This document shows, piece by piece, positions 51,157 to 59,090 of a DNA stretch of 64,000 bases. The position numbers were made by a program, and so were the translations under genes. Position 1 is the first letter of the stretch. Each line of letters opens with the position of its first letter. The DNA comes from a virus, in IMG/VR virus record IMGVR_UViG_3300023174_000090, positions 47,557 through 111,556 of that record. One strand, given 5' to 3'. The notes beneath the pieces were generated by a model. That model was not told the DNA's origin and searched no databases. It worked only from the letters and a program-made list of their open reading frames with translations.

Positions 51157-51163
51157 TTAATAA

Positions 51164-51811
51164 ATGAAAAAGAAAACTAAACCATCTAAAAAAGTAGCAA
51201 TAGAATTTGATGAAAAGCATCTTGGCACTCTCGCAACAGCATTAGAAGTTTATTCTCGTCTTCGTTCTGGACAGATTAAATTTGCTATGGATGCTGCATA
51301 TTGGGATAAAGAATTAACATATCAAGATGGAGAAGTTCTTGAAAGCATGGTGAGAACTATCGTTTTTCATAAAGAAGAACAATTGATGAAACATAGAAAT
51401 GCTTATTATGGTGTTGGTTGCGAAAAAATGAAAGACGGCACAGTTGCATGGGAAATTAAAAAGACTATCGATCAATATTTACATTACCAAAGAAATAATG
51501 GTTATAGAAGTATTTGTAATGTTTCTGGTGATGGGGCTTTTCAAATTTCTGATGTTCCTATTCCAAAAATCATAGAACCCTCTCGTATGTTATCGGAATT
51601 TGCTTATTGGAAACCACAAAAAGAATTTAGGATTCCGCAAAGATATCAAGAACGTGTGGATAAAGCAATGAAAAGTAAAGACTTTACTTTAGTTTGGCAA
51701 ATAGTAGACAAGGCATTTAAGAATACCTTGCCAAAAGGTTCTAGTTCTAGTGTACAAGAAGTTGCTGGAACTTACTATGTAGTAATTACAGAACCATACA
51801 AAATGGATTGA
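51164..51811 (+). CDS. Conserved phage hypothetical protein
   Basis: 215 aa. KKKTKPSKKVAIEFDEKH is a basic start; LGTLATALEVYSRLRSGQIK is a conserved-looking helix seen in small early phage proteins; the middle (HYQRNNGYRSICNVSGDGA) and C-terminus are mixed alpha/beta. Own strong promoter. Function unknown. Confidence 0.7.
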   Translation: MKKKTKPSKKVAIEFDEKHLGTLATALEVYSRLRSGQIKFAMDAAYWDKELTYQDGEVLESMVRTIVFHKEEQLMKHRNAYYGVGCEKMKDGTVAWEIKKTIDQYLHYQRNNGYRSICNVSGDGAFQISDVPIPKIIEPSRMLSEFAYWKPQKEFRIPQRYQERVDKAMKSKDFTLVWQIVDKAFKNTLPKGSSSSVQEVAGTYYVVITEPYKMD

Positions 51812-51813
51812 TT

Positions 51814-52101
51814 ATGGAAAATATTATTGAAGAAATCACACAACTAACAGAAGAATGGTATTTTTTGATAGGAAAAGATCATCATAAAGATCGTGATTGT
51901 CATTGGTACGTAGAAACTAAATGGAGTTATGGACATCCTCCTATCTATACAGTTCAACATCACGGTTATATTCTTGATAGAATCGAAGAAGAATTTGCTT
52001 CATATGAAAAAGCATTGACTGTTTTAAGAGACACTTTAAAAGAAAAAATAGAAGAAGAAAAGAAATATCAAAAAGAAGAAAACGAAGAAAATGGATGGTA
52101 A
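51814..52101 (+). CDS. Hypothetical early protein
   Basis: 95 aa from ATG 51814, 2 nt after the upstream stop. N-terminal half with His/Trp-rich HHKDRDCHWYVETKW, C-terminal half a Glu/Lys-rich helix with coiled-coil character. Overlaps the next gene by 11 nt. Not recognised. Confidence 0.65.
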   Translation: MENIIEEITQLTEEWYFLIGKDHHKDRDCHWYVETKWSYGHPPIYTVQHHGYILDRIEEEFASYEKALTVLRDTLKEKIEEEKKYQKEENEENGW

Positions 52102-52357
52102 TAAATTTTACAGAATTAAAAAAGTTCAAAGAGATAAAAAAGAAATGTATTTCCCGCAAAAGAAAGGAACTTTTGGTTGGAGAAATGTTTATTATGATTT
52201 ATCATTTGAAACACTTCAAGGTGCTACAGGTTTTTTAGATGACTATACAACACCTGTTAGCAAAACAACAACATACATAGAATACAATAATCCAGACGCT
52301 AAATTAAAGCTTGACGTTTGGAGTAAATTCCTTCATATTTTTTGTGCTGACGTATGA
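52091..52357 (+). CDS. Hypothetical early protein
   Basis: 88 aa, basic N-terminus and aromatic-rich body (FGWRNVYYDLSFETLQ). Overlaps both neighbours (11 nt upstream, 4 nt ATGA downstream). Not recognised. Confidence 0.6.
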   Translation: MDGNKFYRIKKVQRDKKEMYFPQKKGTFGWRNVYYDLSFETLQGATGFLDDYTTPVSKTTTYIEYNNPDAKLKLDVWSKFLHIFCADV

Positions 52358-53055
52358 AAACATTAAACAAAGACAAACCAATTTTATTTTTAGGAGATCA
52401 TCATGGAGAATGGTCATATCTTTTAGATATTTTAGATACTAAAAAAATAAGTGATTGTTATTTAATTAGTGTTGGAGATTCTGGAATTGGATTTACAGAT
52501 AAAGAAAATCAAGAAAAAAATAATCATTGGCTCAATGAAGAGTTTAAAGAACGAAATATTATCTTTATGGCTATTAGAGGTAATCATGATGATCCTATTT
52601 ATTATCAAGGACTTAACAGAGTTTTATTAAGTAATTTTGAACTAATTGAAGATTATACCTTGATGGAATATGGTGATAAAAAAATTCAATTCATTGGCGG
52701 TGCTACTTCAATCGATAGAACATCAAGAAGAGAAGATATTTCTTACTGGGAGGAAGAGGTTATTAATTTCAATAAAGATAAATGCAAAGAAGTAGATATT
52801 CTCGTAACTCATACTGCTCCTTCTTGGTGCTTTCCGCAACAGTTTAATGAAACGGTCTATGGCTGGGCAAACGAGGATGCTTATTTACTAGAAGACCTCA
52901 CAGAAGAAAGAGCAATAATGGATGAAATTTGTAAGCTATGTAAACCAAGACTTCATCTTTATGGTCATTTTCATAGCTCTTGGACCGAAAGAGTAAATGG
53001 ATGTGTACATAAATTGTTAGATATTAACGAAATTTGGAGTAGCATCGAGTTATGA
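52354..53055 (+). CDS. Calcineurin-like metallophosphoesterase
   Basis: 233 aa. Metal-site motifs: FLGDHHGEW (11-19), SVGDSGIGF (near 42), RGNHDDP (70-76), VTHTAPSWC (near 151) and LYGHFHSSW (near 207). The first aspartate (G-D-x-H), GNHD, and the two late His motifs give the expected two-metal centre. Substrate unknown; RNA/DNA ends or nucleotides are possible given the nearby RNA ligase. It is not a gp47 homologue: too short, and lacking the capping domain. Confidence 0.85.
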   Translation: MKTLNKDKPILFLGDHHGEWSYLLDILDTKKISDCYLISVGDSGIGFTDKENQEKNNHWLNEEFKERNIIFMAIRGNHDDPIYYQGLNRVLLSNFELIEDYTLMEYGDKKIQFIGGATSIDRTSRREDISYWEEEVINFNKDKCKEVDILVTHTAPSWCFPQQFNETVYGWANEDAYLLEDLTEERAIMDEICKLCKPRLHLYGHFHSSWTERVNGCVHKLLDINEIWSSIEL

Positions 53056-53285
53056 TTTTTAAAACGATAAGTAGTATAGTGAAAGAAATAGTCGTAACTG
53101 CTGAATTTTCTTTTTATAATTCCTCTTTATACAGAGAATTTTTAGAAGAAAGGGAAGAAGTCTTGAAACACAAATGGTTAGAGAGTGAAAAGAAAGGCTA
53201 TGATATTGGTTATAGTACTGCTTTAATTGATTGGATTTTAAAACATAGGACTAATTGGAGAAATTATCGAAGAAATGAAAAATAG
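53052..53285 (+). CDS. Small conserved phage protein
   Basis: 77 aa. The C-terminal half LKHKWLESEKKGYDIGYSTA and the following LIDWILKHRTNWRNYR is a pattern (HKW-x-S-E, D-I/V-G, DWI-x-HR) I recognise from small phage proteins without known function. Coupled by ATGA to the phosphoesterase. Confidence 0.7.
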   Translation: MIFKTISSIVKEIVVTAEFSFYNSSLYREFLEEREEVLKHKWLESEKKGYDIGYSTALIDWILKHRTNWRNYRRNEK

Positions 53286-53364
53286 AACAAAAAACATTTT
53301 AGCAGCAATAACATTTCTTCTAGCATCAATACTGTATTACTGGTTGATGGTTGTTTTAAAATAG
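53275..53364 (+). CDS. Very small membrane protein
   Basis: 29 aa: MKNRTKNI then a hydrophobic helix AAITFLLASILYYWLMVVL. A single membrane segment with positive N-terminus. It overlaps the previous gene by 11 nt. Short, but the composition is not expected by chance in this AT-rich DNA. Confidence 0.5.
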   Translation: MKNRTKNILAAITFLLASILYYWLMVVLK

Positions 53365-53373
53365 TATTATTAG

Positions 53374-54459
53374 ATGAAAGTTAGTCTTCCTATAGAAGAA
53401 GGGTGTTTTAATATCACTCCAGATGAATTCTGCGGATTGTATTGCTGGCTGATAACACCGGAAATTGATGCGAAATGGAATAAAAATAACCTTTTTTATA
53501 GATCTTTAATTGTTGATAGAGAAGGAAATGTATTGTCTTCTGGTTGGCCTAAGTTTTTTAATTATGGAGAGAAACCAGAATGTTATCCAAATCCCGAACA
53601 ATACAATGATTGGAAATATGAAGAGAAAAAGGATGGTTCCCTTTTAATCGCTGATTTTGTAAATGATCAATTTTCTATGAGAACTAGGGGAACAGTAAGT
53701 TATGTTACTCAAAAAAACGCAAAGGATTTTGAATTACTAACTCAAAAGTATCCAACTATAGTCGAGTTCTTAAAAGAAAATCAACATCTTAGTTTATTGT
53801 TTGAGATCGTAACTCCTAATAATGTAATAGTTATTAGATCACCACAGATAGAATTTTATCTCTTGGGTGCGATCAATAAAAATAGTATGGAAATTGTTTC
53901 TTCTTCTGATTTATTAGAAATATGGAGACGGATCGGACCACTTCCTGTACCCCAACTTTATAATTTTTTAGATACCAATGATCTTTCCAAAATTGCTGAA
54001 AATATAAAATATTGGAAAGGTAAAGAGGGTATTGTTGTCTCTTATAACAATGGACAAAATAGAATCAAATTAAAATCGGACTGGTATAAATGGCTACATC
54101 GAATAAAATCTCAACTAAGTTCCGTCAAGAACCTTATTGATTATTATATAGAAAAAGAAATGCCTCACTATGAAGCCTTTTACGAGACAATCGAAACTGA
54201 ATTTGATTTTGAGATTGCGATTCAATTAAAAAAAGAAATAGAAAACATTTGTGAATCGGGAGAAAAATCAAAAAAATACATTGATCACATTTTGGAAGTA
54301 GTGCATGATATAAGAAAAGTTGAAACAAGAAAAGAACAAGCACTAATGATTAAAAGAAATTTTAAAGAAAATTCTTCATTTGTATTTTCTATTTTAGATG
54401 GTAAAATAATAACAAAAGAACAGTGGGCGAAACTTATAAATCAAAATTATGAAAGTTAA
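53374..54459 (+). CDS. RNA ligase (T4 Rnl1-like)
   Basis: 361 aa ATP-dependent RNA ligase. Nucleotidyl-transfer motif I KKDGS with Lys 85 as the adenylylated residue; upstream FYRSLIVDREGNVLSSGWPK; motif III LLFEIVTP (near 141), motif IV EGIVVSY (near 228), motif V RIKLKSDWY (near 240). T4 Rnl1 is 374 aa and repairs tRNA cut by host anticodon nucleases. No T4 Pnkp homologue is visible, but two phosphoesterases are close by. Overlaps the next gene by 11 nt. Confidence 0.9.
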   Translation: MKVSLPIEEGCFNITPDEFCGLYCWLITPEIDAKWNKNNLFYRSLIVDREGNVLSSGWPKFFNYGEKPECYPNPEQYNDWKYEEKKDGSLLIADFVNDQFSMRTRGTVSYVTQKNAKDFELLTQKYPTIVEFLKENQHLSLLFEIVTPNNVIVIRSPQIEFYLLGAINKNSMEIVSSSDLLEIWRRIGPLPVPQLYNFLDTNDLSKIAENIKYWKGKEGIVVSYNNGQNRIKLKSDWYKWLHRIKSQLSSVKNLIDYYIEKEMPHYEAFYETIETEFDFEIAIQLKKEIENICESGEKSKKYIDHILEVVHDIRKVETRKEQALMIKRNFKENSSFVFSILDGKIITKEQWAKLINQNYES

Positions 54460-54661
54460 AGAACTAATTGAAGTATTACAAAAACTAGATCCAGAAACAC
54501 TCGTACTCGTAGATGGTTACGAAGGTGGGTATGCTGTTCCGATTGGTACAAAACAAATAGAAGTATGTGGTCCATTTGAAAGAGAATGGTACTATGGAGA
54601 ATACGACGATTGTAAAGAAGAAGAATTATTTAAAACCAAAGCGATCATCATATCGAGATAA
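54449..54661 (+). CDS. Small conserved phage/bacterial protein
   Basis: 70 aa. The opening VKELIEVLQKLDPETLVLVDG with YEGGY is the common core of a widespread small family of unknown function. Overlaps the RNA ligase gene. Confidence 0.75.
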   Translation: MKVKELIEVLQKLDPETLVLVDGYEGGYAVPIGTKQIEVCGPFEREWYYGEYDDCKEEELFKTKAIIISR

Positions 54662-54670
54662 TTATTTAAT

Positions 54671-55057
54671 ATGAAAATAAAAAACACACTACTAGCACTA
54701 ATTGGAGCCTGTTCAATGTCATGCTCCACGACTCCAACAAACTCAGAATCTTGGATGACAAATCAAAAAAATGCCTGTCTTCCCACAGCAATTGCTTTTC
54801 GAGAAGGCTTGCAAAAATATGATGTTTGGTCCGAAGTTCTTAGGTATGAATGGATTGACAAAAAGACTCTAAAACAAAATGGTCATGCAATTGTGGTATA
54901 TATGTACCCAAAAGGACAGAATAAACTCTGGACATATGACTTTTGGGGTAGTTATAGAGTTCGCGCATTTAAGGACAATCCTTTACAAATTGCTAAAGAA
55001 GCAGTTAGAGTTAGATATGAGGATAGAGACGTTTATTTTGCAGAATTTATAAAGTAA
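54671..55057 (+). CDS. Predicted lipoprotein with possible Cys-His-Asp triad
   Basis: 128 aa. Signal peptide MKIKNTLLALIGAC with a lipobox-like LIGAC (Cys 14) or SMSC (Cys 18). The mature part has NACLPTAIAF (Cys 36), NGHAIVVYMY (His 72) and WTYDFWGS (Asp 90), the order and spacing seen in papain-like/transglutaminase-like folds. It would be an envelope-anchored enzyme made early. Superinfection exclusion or envelope modification is a guess. It is the only gene of this kind in the window. Confidence 0.7.
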   Translation: MKIKNTLLALIGACSMSCSTTPTNSESWMTNQKNACLPTAIAFREGLQKYDVWSEVLRYEWIDKKTLKQNGHAIVVYMYPKGQNKLWTYDFWGSYRVRAFKDNPLQIAKEAVRVRYEDRDVYFAEFIK

Positions 55058-55333
55058 ATGTATTTTAATTTATCATTAAGAAACTTTTGCAAACCAAGAA
55101 AAGACTTTGAAAAGTATTTTTCTTATTACAAGCAACTTTCTAAATATAAAAACTTAGAGTTCGAAACATGTTATTCGGGATACAACATTTTTCAATTTGA
55201 ATTAGATTTTTGTCCAATTGCAAAAGATCATGGCGGTTTGAATATAAATTTAAATTTTTTGGGATTTGAAGCTGGCTTGAGAATTTATGATTCCAGACAT
55301 TGGGATTATAAAAATTGGTGTTGGGAAGAATAG
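55058..55333 (+). CDS. Small conserved phage protein
   Basis: 91 aa. FCPIAKDHGGLNINLNFLGF and IYDSRHWDYKNWCWEE is a pattern recurring in small phage proteins (D-H-x-G-x-x-x-x-x-x-x-L-G; D-x-R-H-W-D). Function unknown. Its ATG follows the previous stop directly. Confidence 0.7.
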   Translation: MYFNLSLRNFCKPRKDFEKYFSYYKQLSKYKNLEFETCYSGYNIFQFELDFCPIAKDHGGLNINLNFLGFEAGLRIYDSRHWDYKNWCWEE

Positions 55334-55335
55334 TC

Positions 55336-55363
55336 TTGACATTATAATAAAATATATTAATAT
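55336..55363 (+). promoter_or_regulatory. Sigma70-like promoter, leaderless geometry
   Basis: TTGACA, 16 nt spacer, TAATAT; 8 nt to ATG 55372. An in-frame TTG at 55363 is the last -10 base and is rejected as a start. Confidence 0.75.
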
Positions 55364-55371
55364 TGGGCTAT

Positions 55372-55881
55372 ATGAAACACGAAACAGAACTTGAATTTGT
55401 TAAAAAGTATCCGAAAATTCTAAGAGATTACAGAGGAGATCCAATGCAAACATGCATGGCGTTTGGAATTGAAACAGATGAGGGTTGGAATGATCTTCTA
55501 GACAAATGTATGGAGAAACTTCAATACTTTTGTGATATTTGTTCGAAGAATGGTACAGAGATACAAGTTGTTGCTAATCAAATTAAATCAAAATTTGCTA
55601 CGCTCCGTTTTTATTATAGTGGAGAGGGAGGAACAAAGATAGAATGGGACATTATTGATGACATTATTAATCAAGCAGAAGCAGAGTCCGCCAGAACATG
55701 CGAGATGTCAGGTAAACATGGAGAAGCGTGTAAAAAAGGTGGATGGTATATGACGCTATCTTATGAAGAAGCAAGAAAGCTAGGTTATGTAGCTTGTAAT
55801 GAATCAACCGAAGCATACTGGAAAGAAAAAGACGCAAAGGGAGAAAAAAATGACGACCACGATGAACCAGAAACAACTTGA
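55372..55881 (+). CDS. Conserved phage protein with late Cys residues
   Basis: 169 aa. WNDLLDKCMEKLQYFCDIC, NQIKSKFATLRFYYSG and TCEMSGKHGEACKKGGWYMT form a familiar phage family of unknown role, in which the C-terminal Cys/His residues may bind zinc. Tail acidic. Overlaps the next gene by 32 nt. Confidence 0.75.
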   Translation: MKHETELEFVKKYPKILRDYRGDPMQTCMAFGIETDEGWNDLLDKCMEKLQYFCDICSKNGTEIQVVANQIKSKFATLRFYYSGEGGTKIEWDIIDDIINQAEAESARTCEMSGKHGEACKKGGWYMTLSYEEARKLGYVACNESTEAYWKEKDAKGEKNDDHDEPETT

Positions 55882-56215
55882 AGAGTTTGCATTCTATGAA
55901 AGCGGACTGTCTGCTGATGGATGCTTACAAAAACTTGATCCATATACAAGAGAAGCAATTGAAAGATATGGTAAGATTCTTGTAGAAAAACAAAAAGAAA
56001 ACTTTATAGAAGGCTTTCAAGGAAGTTGTTATTGCTGCGAACCAGTAGGAATTCTAAATCAACAGTTAGAGGAAATTGCAAGAAAGCTTTATGGAGTTGT
56101 ATTACACTTACAAGCAATATCTAGTGATAAACCTATAGCAGTAATTGGAGATAGTCTCTATCAAGAAGCAGTAAATGCTATTAAAATGTATGAAGAATAT
56201 AATGCCAATTCTTGA
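55850..56215 (+). CDS. Hypothetical early protein
   Basis: 121 aa from ATG 55850, chosen because GGGAG lies 7 nt upstream (one of few Shine-Dalgarno-like sites) and longer forms would overlap the neighbour fully. Helical, with CYCCEP mid-way. Overlaps the next gene by 14 nt. Not recognised. Confidence 0.65.
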   Translation: MTTTMNQKQLEEFAFYESGLSADGCLQKLDPYTREAIERYGKILVEKQKENFIEGFQGSCYCCEPVGILNQQLEEIARKLYGVVLHLQAISSDKPIAVIGDSLYQEAVNAIKMYEEYNANS

Positions 56216-56363
56216 AAAAATCCTATTCCTTTTAGTTATTCTTGTATTGATACTATCGGCTTTTGTTTTTAGTTATTATATACAAGACCAAAGTAAATTA
56301 GACATGCAAGAACTGGAACAAATTGTAGAAAAAGAAATTATTCAATATCATGGAAAACACTAA
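56202..56363 (+). CDS. Small membrane protein
   Basis: 53 aa. One N-terminal membrane helix (KILFLLVILVLILSAFVFSY), then a charged helix (QDQSKLDMQELEQIVEKEI). Overlaps both neighbours. Possibly spanin- or inhibitor-like, but nothing specific. Confidence 0.6.
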   Translation: MPILEKILFLLVILVLILSAFVFSYYIQDQSKLDMQELEQIVEKEIIQYHGKH

Positions 56364-56619
56364 ATATTTATTTGAAGAAGTAACTGGCTGTACTGCATTT
56401 AATTTTTATGTAAATGATCAGCCTCTTTCTGAGATATCTTTAGAAAAACAAGAAGAAATATTAGATTATCTTTTTGTTAAGGTAAAAAAAGGTATTAAAG
56501 AAAATTCTATATCCTTTCAAAATGTTGTGCAATTGTTTCAATATGATGATTATGAACATGATCCAGAACCCTGTGAATCTTGTTATGATACGATTTCAAC
56601 AACGACTTGGAAAATATGA
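56350..56619 (+). CDS. Hypothetical early protein
   Basis: 89 aa, acidic, with a C-terminal EPCESCYDT pair of Cys. Overlaps the previous gene by 14 nt and the SET gene by 4 nt (ATGA). Not recognised. Confidence 0.6.
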   Translation: MENTKYLFEEVTGCTAFNFYVNDQPLSEISLEKQEEILDYLFVKVKKGIKENSISFQNVVQLFQYDDYEHDPEPCESCYDTISTTTWKI

Positions 56620-57014
56620 TTATAATAGAAGAAGATAACGCACTAGATGCATATGTTAAAGAATCCTCAATAGAGGGATATGGTTTATTTGCATCTAAAG
56701 ATTTCAAAAAAGGAGAACTCATCGTAGACTATAATTTGTTTCCGGAAAATTGGTATAAAATGAAATACGTTGATTTATCCGAAGAACAGATTATAAAAAA
56801 TTGGTATGTTATGATCGATAACAAAAATTGTATTACCAATGATAAATTTTCTAAATTTTCATATATAAATCATTCCAGAAATCCAAATTGTTTTTGGAGT
56901 ATTAATAAAAGAATTATAACTGCTGATAGAGATATTCAAAAAGATGAAGAACTCTTTATCGATTATCGTTTAGAACCTAGACCAAACAGAGTAGAATTTC
57001 CAGATTGGATTTAA
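56616..57014 (+). CDS. SET-domain protein (lysine methyltransferase-like)
   Basis: 132 aa from ATG 56616, almost only a SET domain. GYGLFASKDFKKGE (21-34) is the N-SET loop, YINHSRNPNC (83-92) the N-H-S-x-x-P-N-C core for SAM and lysine-channel binding, and DEELFIDY (110-117) the closing motif with the catalytic Tyr. Pre- and post-SET Cys clusters are absent, as in minimal viral and bacterial SET proteins. Possible targets are host histone-like or ribosomal proteins, or phage proteins. Confidence 0.88.
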   Translation: MIIIEEDNALDAYVKESSIEGYGLFASKDFKKGELIVDYNLFPENWYKMKYVDLSEEQIIKNWYVMIDNKNCITNDKFSKFSYINHSRNPNCFWSINKRIITADRDIQKDEELFIDYRLEPRPNRVEFPDWI

Positions 57015-57016
57015 TT

Positions 57017-57679
57017 ATGATTCTTGCTCTTTCTGATTTACATTTAGGTAGCCCAATTTGCCAAGCAAGTTTGACTTTACATTTACTTGAAAACGAAACT
57101 TATGATACTCTAGTAATTTGTGGAGATTTGTTAGATAGTTATAATATTCACAGACTTTGCAAAATACAGTGGAAAGTTCTTTCAGCTTTAAGAAAAATTT
57201 CAAAAAATAAAAAATGCATTTTTATTAAAGGAAATCATGATAAAGATTTGGAAACAATTTCGGCTCTTCTTGGGTTTGAATTTGTTGATGAATATTCACA
57301 AACAATTAACCATAAAAGAATACTTTTTACTCATGGTGACAAGTTTGATTTTTTTATTACCGCTAGACCGTTTTTAACCGAACTTGCTTCTGGTATATAC
57401 TATATTTTACAAAAACTAGATAAGAAACAAAAACTCACCAGAAAACTTAAAACCAAGATTAAAACATGGCACGGAGCAGCACATGATTTAACTGTCCGTA
57501 TTGCTCAGTATTGCTACAATAACCAGTATGATGCAGTTTGTTTTGGTCATACGCACGTTCCTAAACAATACTATGTAGGTGGAGTAGAATGCGTAAATTT
57601 AGGTTCTCAGTGTGAATTACCGATTACCTATGCTATGATTGATGATAGTGGTAAAATAGAATTAAAAAATTACGAGTAA
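57017..57679 (+). CDS. LpxH-like metallophosphoesterase
   Basis: 220 aa from ATG 57017. ALSDLHLGSP (4-13), VICGDLLDSY (near 35), IKGNHDKDL (near 71), LFTHGDKFD (near 100) and CFGHTHVPK (near 177) form the calcineurin-like site in the arrangement of UDP-2,3-diacylglucosamine pyrophosphatase LpxH and relatives (C-terminal N-L-G-S). Substrate could be a lipid A precursor or another pyrophosphate. Second phosphoesterase in 5 kb. Confidence 0.8.
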   Translation: MILALSDLHLGSPICQASLTLHLLENETYDTLVICGDLLDSYNIHRLCKIQWKVLSALRKISKNKKCIFIKGNHDKDLETISALLGFEFVDEYSQTINHKRILFTHGDKFDFFITARPFLTELASGIYYILQKLDKKQKLTRKLKTKIKTWHGAAHDLTVRIAQYCYNNQYDAVCFGHTHVPKQYYVGGVECVNLGSQCELPITYAMIDDSGKIELKNYE

Positions 57680-57697
57680 GAAAACCCATATAATTAA

Positions 57698-57704
57698 ATA
57701 AGTA
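57698..57704 (+). promoter_or_regulatory. Variant late-type promoter element
   Basis: ATAAGTA, 9 nt before ATG 57714. Confidence 0.35.
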
Positions 57705-57713
57705 TATATTATT

Positions 57714-58313
57714 ATGCCAACAGAAAATTTGTTATTAAAAGTCGATGGAAAACTTAAAGTCAATGGAAAAGTAAGAGTCTTAAATACTAATTCATCAGAA
57801 GAGGTTATCAATTATAATTTTAGAGGTGATTTCACTGGCATACAATACAATCTTAATGATGCGGTTGTTTCACTTGGTAGGAATTTCGAAACAAACATGA
57901 ATTCACGCTCTTTATATCTGTATAAAAATATAACATGCGCGGTTGGATCATCACCATATTCATCTGCATATGCTCATTGTTGGGAATTAATCGCAAATTT
58001 ACCAGATTTTAATCCAGCTGATCCTCTTGCTGATTTACCGGATAATGAAGCGGGTGTAAAAATTGATGGTTGGTATATTGATGGAGTTCCGGTTGGCGGA
58101 CAATCTTGGAGAGTAATGAATCCAACTTCTAATATTAACGGTAGACCCGCTTATACATATGGGGATGAAACCGTATTATGGAATGGTTCAAATTGGGAAT
58201 ATAATAATAGTGGATACGGAACACTATCAACCGGAACCGGAAATGCCCCTTATCCTTGGCAAGCAACTTGGGCAAATGGATTCACTTCGGAAAAAAGTGT
58301 AATCAGAAGTTAA
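57714..58313 (+). CDS. Putative virion/tail-fiber-type protein
   Basis: 199 aa, beta-rich, Asn/Gly/Tyr-rich. LLLKVDGKLKVNGKVRVLNT, then ELIANLPDFNPADPLADLP and a Gly/Asn/Trp-rich end (WNGSNWEYNNSGYG). The composition is structural and the preceding element is late-type, unlike the early genes around it. Which virion part it forms is unknown. Confidence 0.55.
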   Translation: MPTENLLLKVDGKLKVNGKVRVLNTNSSEEVINYNFRGDFTGIQYNLNDAVVSLGRNFETNMNSRSLYLYKNITCAVGSSPYSSAYAHCWELIANLPDFNPADPLADLPDNEAGVKIDGWYIDGVPVGGQSWRVMNPTSNINGRPAYTYGDETVLWNGSNWEYNNSGYGTLSTGTGNAPYPWQATWANGFTSEKSVIRS

Positions 58314-58321
58314 AATTTTTC

Positions 58322-58349
58322 TTGACTAAATTGAAAAATAGTTCATAAT
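58322..58349 (+). promoter_or_regulatory. Candidate sigma70-like promoter
   Basis: TTGACT, 16 nt spacer, CATAAT; its -10 lies in the left arm of the inverted repeat that ends in ATG 58362. Confidence 0.45.
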
Positions 58350-58364
58350 CTACTATAGATTATG
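58344..58364. repeat. Perfect 9-bp inverted repeat ending in a start codon
   Basis: CATAATCTA (58344-58352), 3-nt loop CTA, TAGATTATG (58356-58364); the last three bases are the ATG of the next gene. Operator or start-occluding hairpin. Confidence 0.8.
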
Positions 58365-58640
58365 TTAACAGAAAATAATAAATTCGAAGAATATAGATAC
58401 GCTATTCGTCACAAACCTACTCAAAAATGGGTTAAATTTAAAAATGATGATTTAGAATTAACCGTAACTACAATAAAACTGGTAAATTTTAAAGATTGTT
58501 TAATTTCTTCAGCAACTAAAGACATTTTAGAAACATTTTTAAAAGTGAGCGCATTTAACAACACTCCTAATTATGGTAAAGAAAACTTTTTAGAATTTGA
58601 GATTGTAAAAGTTCTAACAACATATACAATAGAATCATGA
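58362..58640 (+). CDS. Hypothetical early protein
   Basis: 92 aa; EYRYAIRHKPTQKWVKF resembles small phage proteins that begin with a strand plus basic loop. Start codon is part of an inverted repeat. Coupled by ATGA to the next gene. Not recognised. Confidence 0.65.
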   Translation: MLTENNKFEEYRYAIRHKPTQKWVKFKNDDLELTVTTIKLVNFKDCLISSATKDILETFLKVSAFNNTPNYGKENFLEFEIVKVLTTYTIES

Positions 58641-58903
58641 GTGATTATACACAACCATACACACCAGAAGGAAGACATCCAGAAGACGCAATTTATGAGG
58701 TTAAAGAGTTCGTCAAAAAACTCCAAGACGTTCAAGAAGATTATTTTCAAAGATTGTCTAAAGGATTAAAATTAACCCAAGAAGGAGAAGAATATCTTTT
58801 CGATTACATTTACAATGTAAACAACGATGACCAAGAAATTGATGACTTTGCTCATTATGTGCAAACTCTTGGAAAGAGTTATAGAAATTTTATTAAAAAA
58901 TAA
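58637..58903 (+). CDS. Hypothetical early protein
   Basis: 88 aa, acidic and helical (AIYEVKEFVKKLQDVQEDYF; GEEYLFDYIYNVNNDDQEID). Not recognised. Confidence 0.65.
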   Translation: MSDYTQPYTPEGRHPEDAIYEVKEFVKKLQDVQEDYFQRLSKGLKLTQEGEEYLFDYIYNVNNDDQEIDDFAHYVQTLGKSYRNFIKK

Positions 58904-58904
58904 T

Positions 58905-59090
58905 ATGAAAGAAAAAATTGACCCAATGCTGATATTTATGGCAATTATGTTTAGTTGTATTCTTGGCACACTTTGCTATATGTCTAAATTAGAAAGAGAA
59001 GACAAAAACAAAAGAGCAGAGCTTGTTAAAGAAGCTATTGAAAAAAACTGGACACCAGATCAAATCCGAGTTATAATAGAATCAAGATGA
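58905..59090 (+). CDS. Small membrane protein
   Basis: 61 aa from ATG 58905, one base after the previous stop. One membrane helix (PMLIFMAIMFSCILGTLCYM) and a charged C-terminus (KNWTPDQIRVII). ATGA overlap with the YopX-like gene. Confidence 0.6.
   Translation: MKEKIDPMLIFMAIMFSCILGTLCYMSKLEREDKNKRAELVKEAIEKNWTPDQIRVIIESR

Noticed and set aside
52354-57679. gp47/Mre11 partner of gp46 among the phosphoesterases
   Set aside because: Both are too short and lack the Mre11 capping region; one has LpxH-like features.
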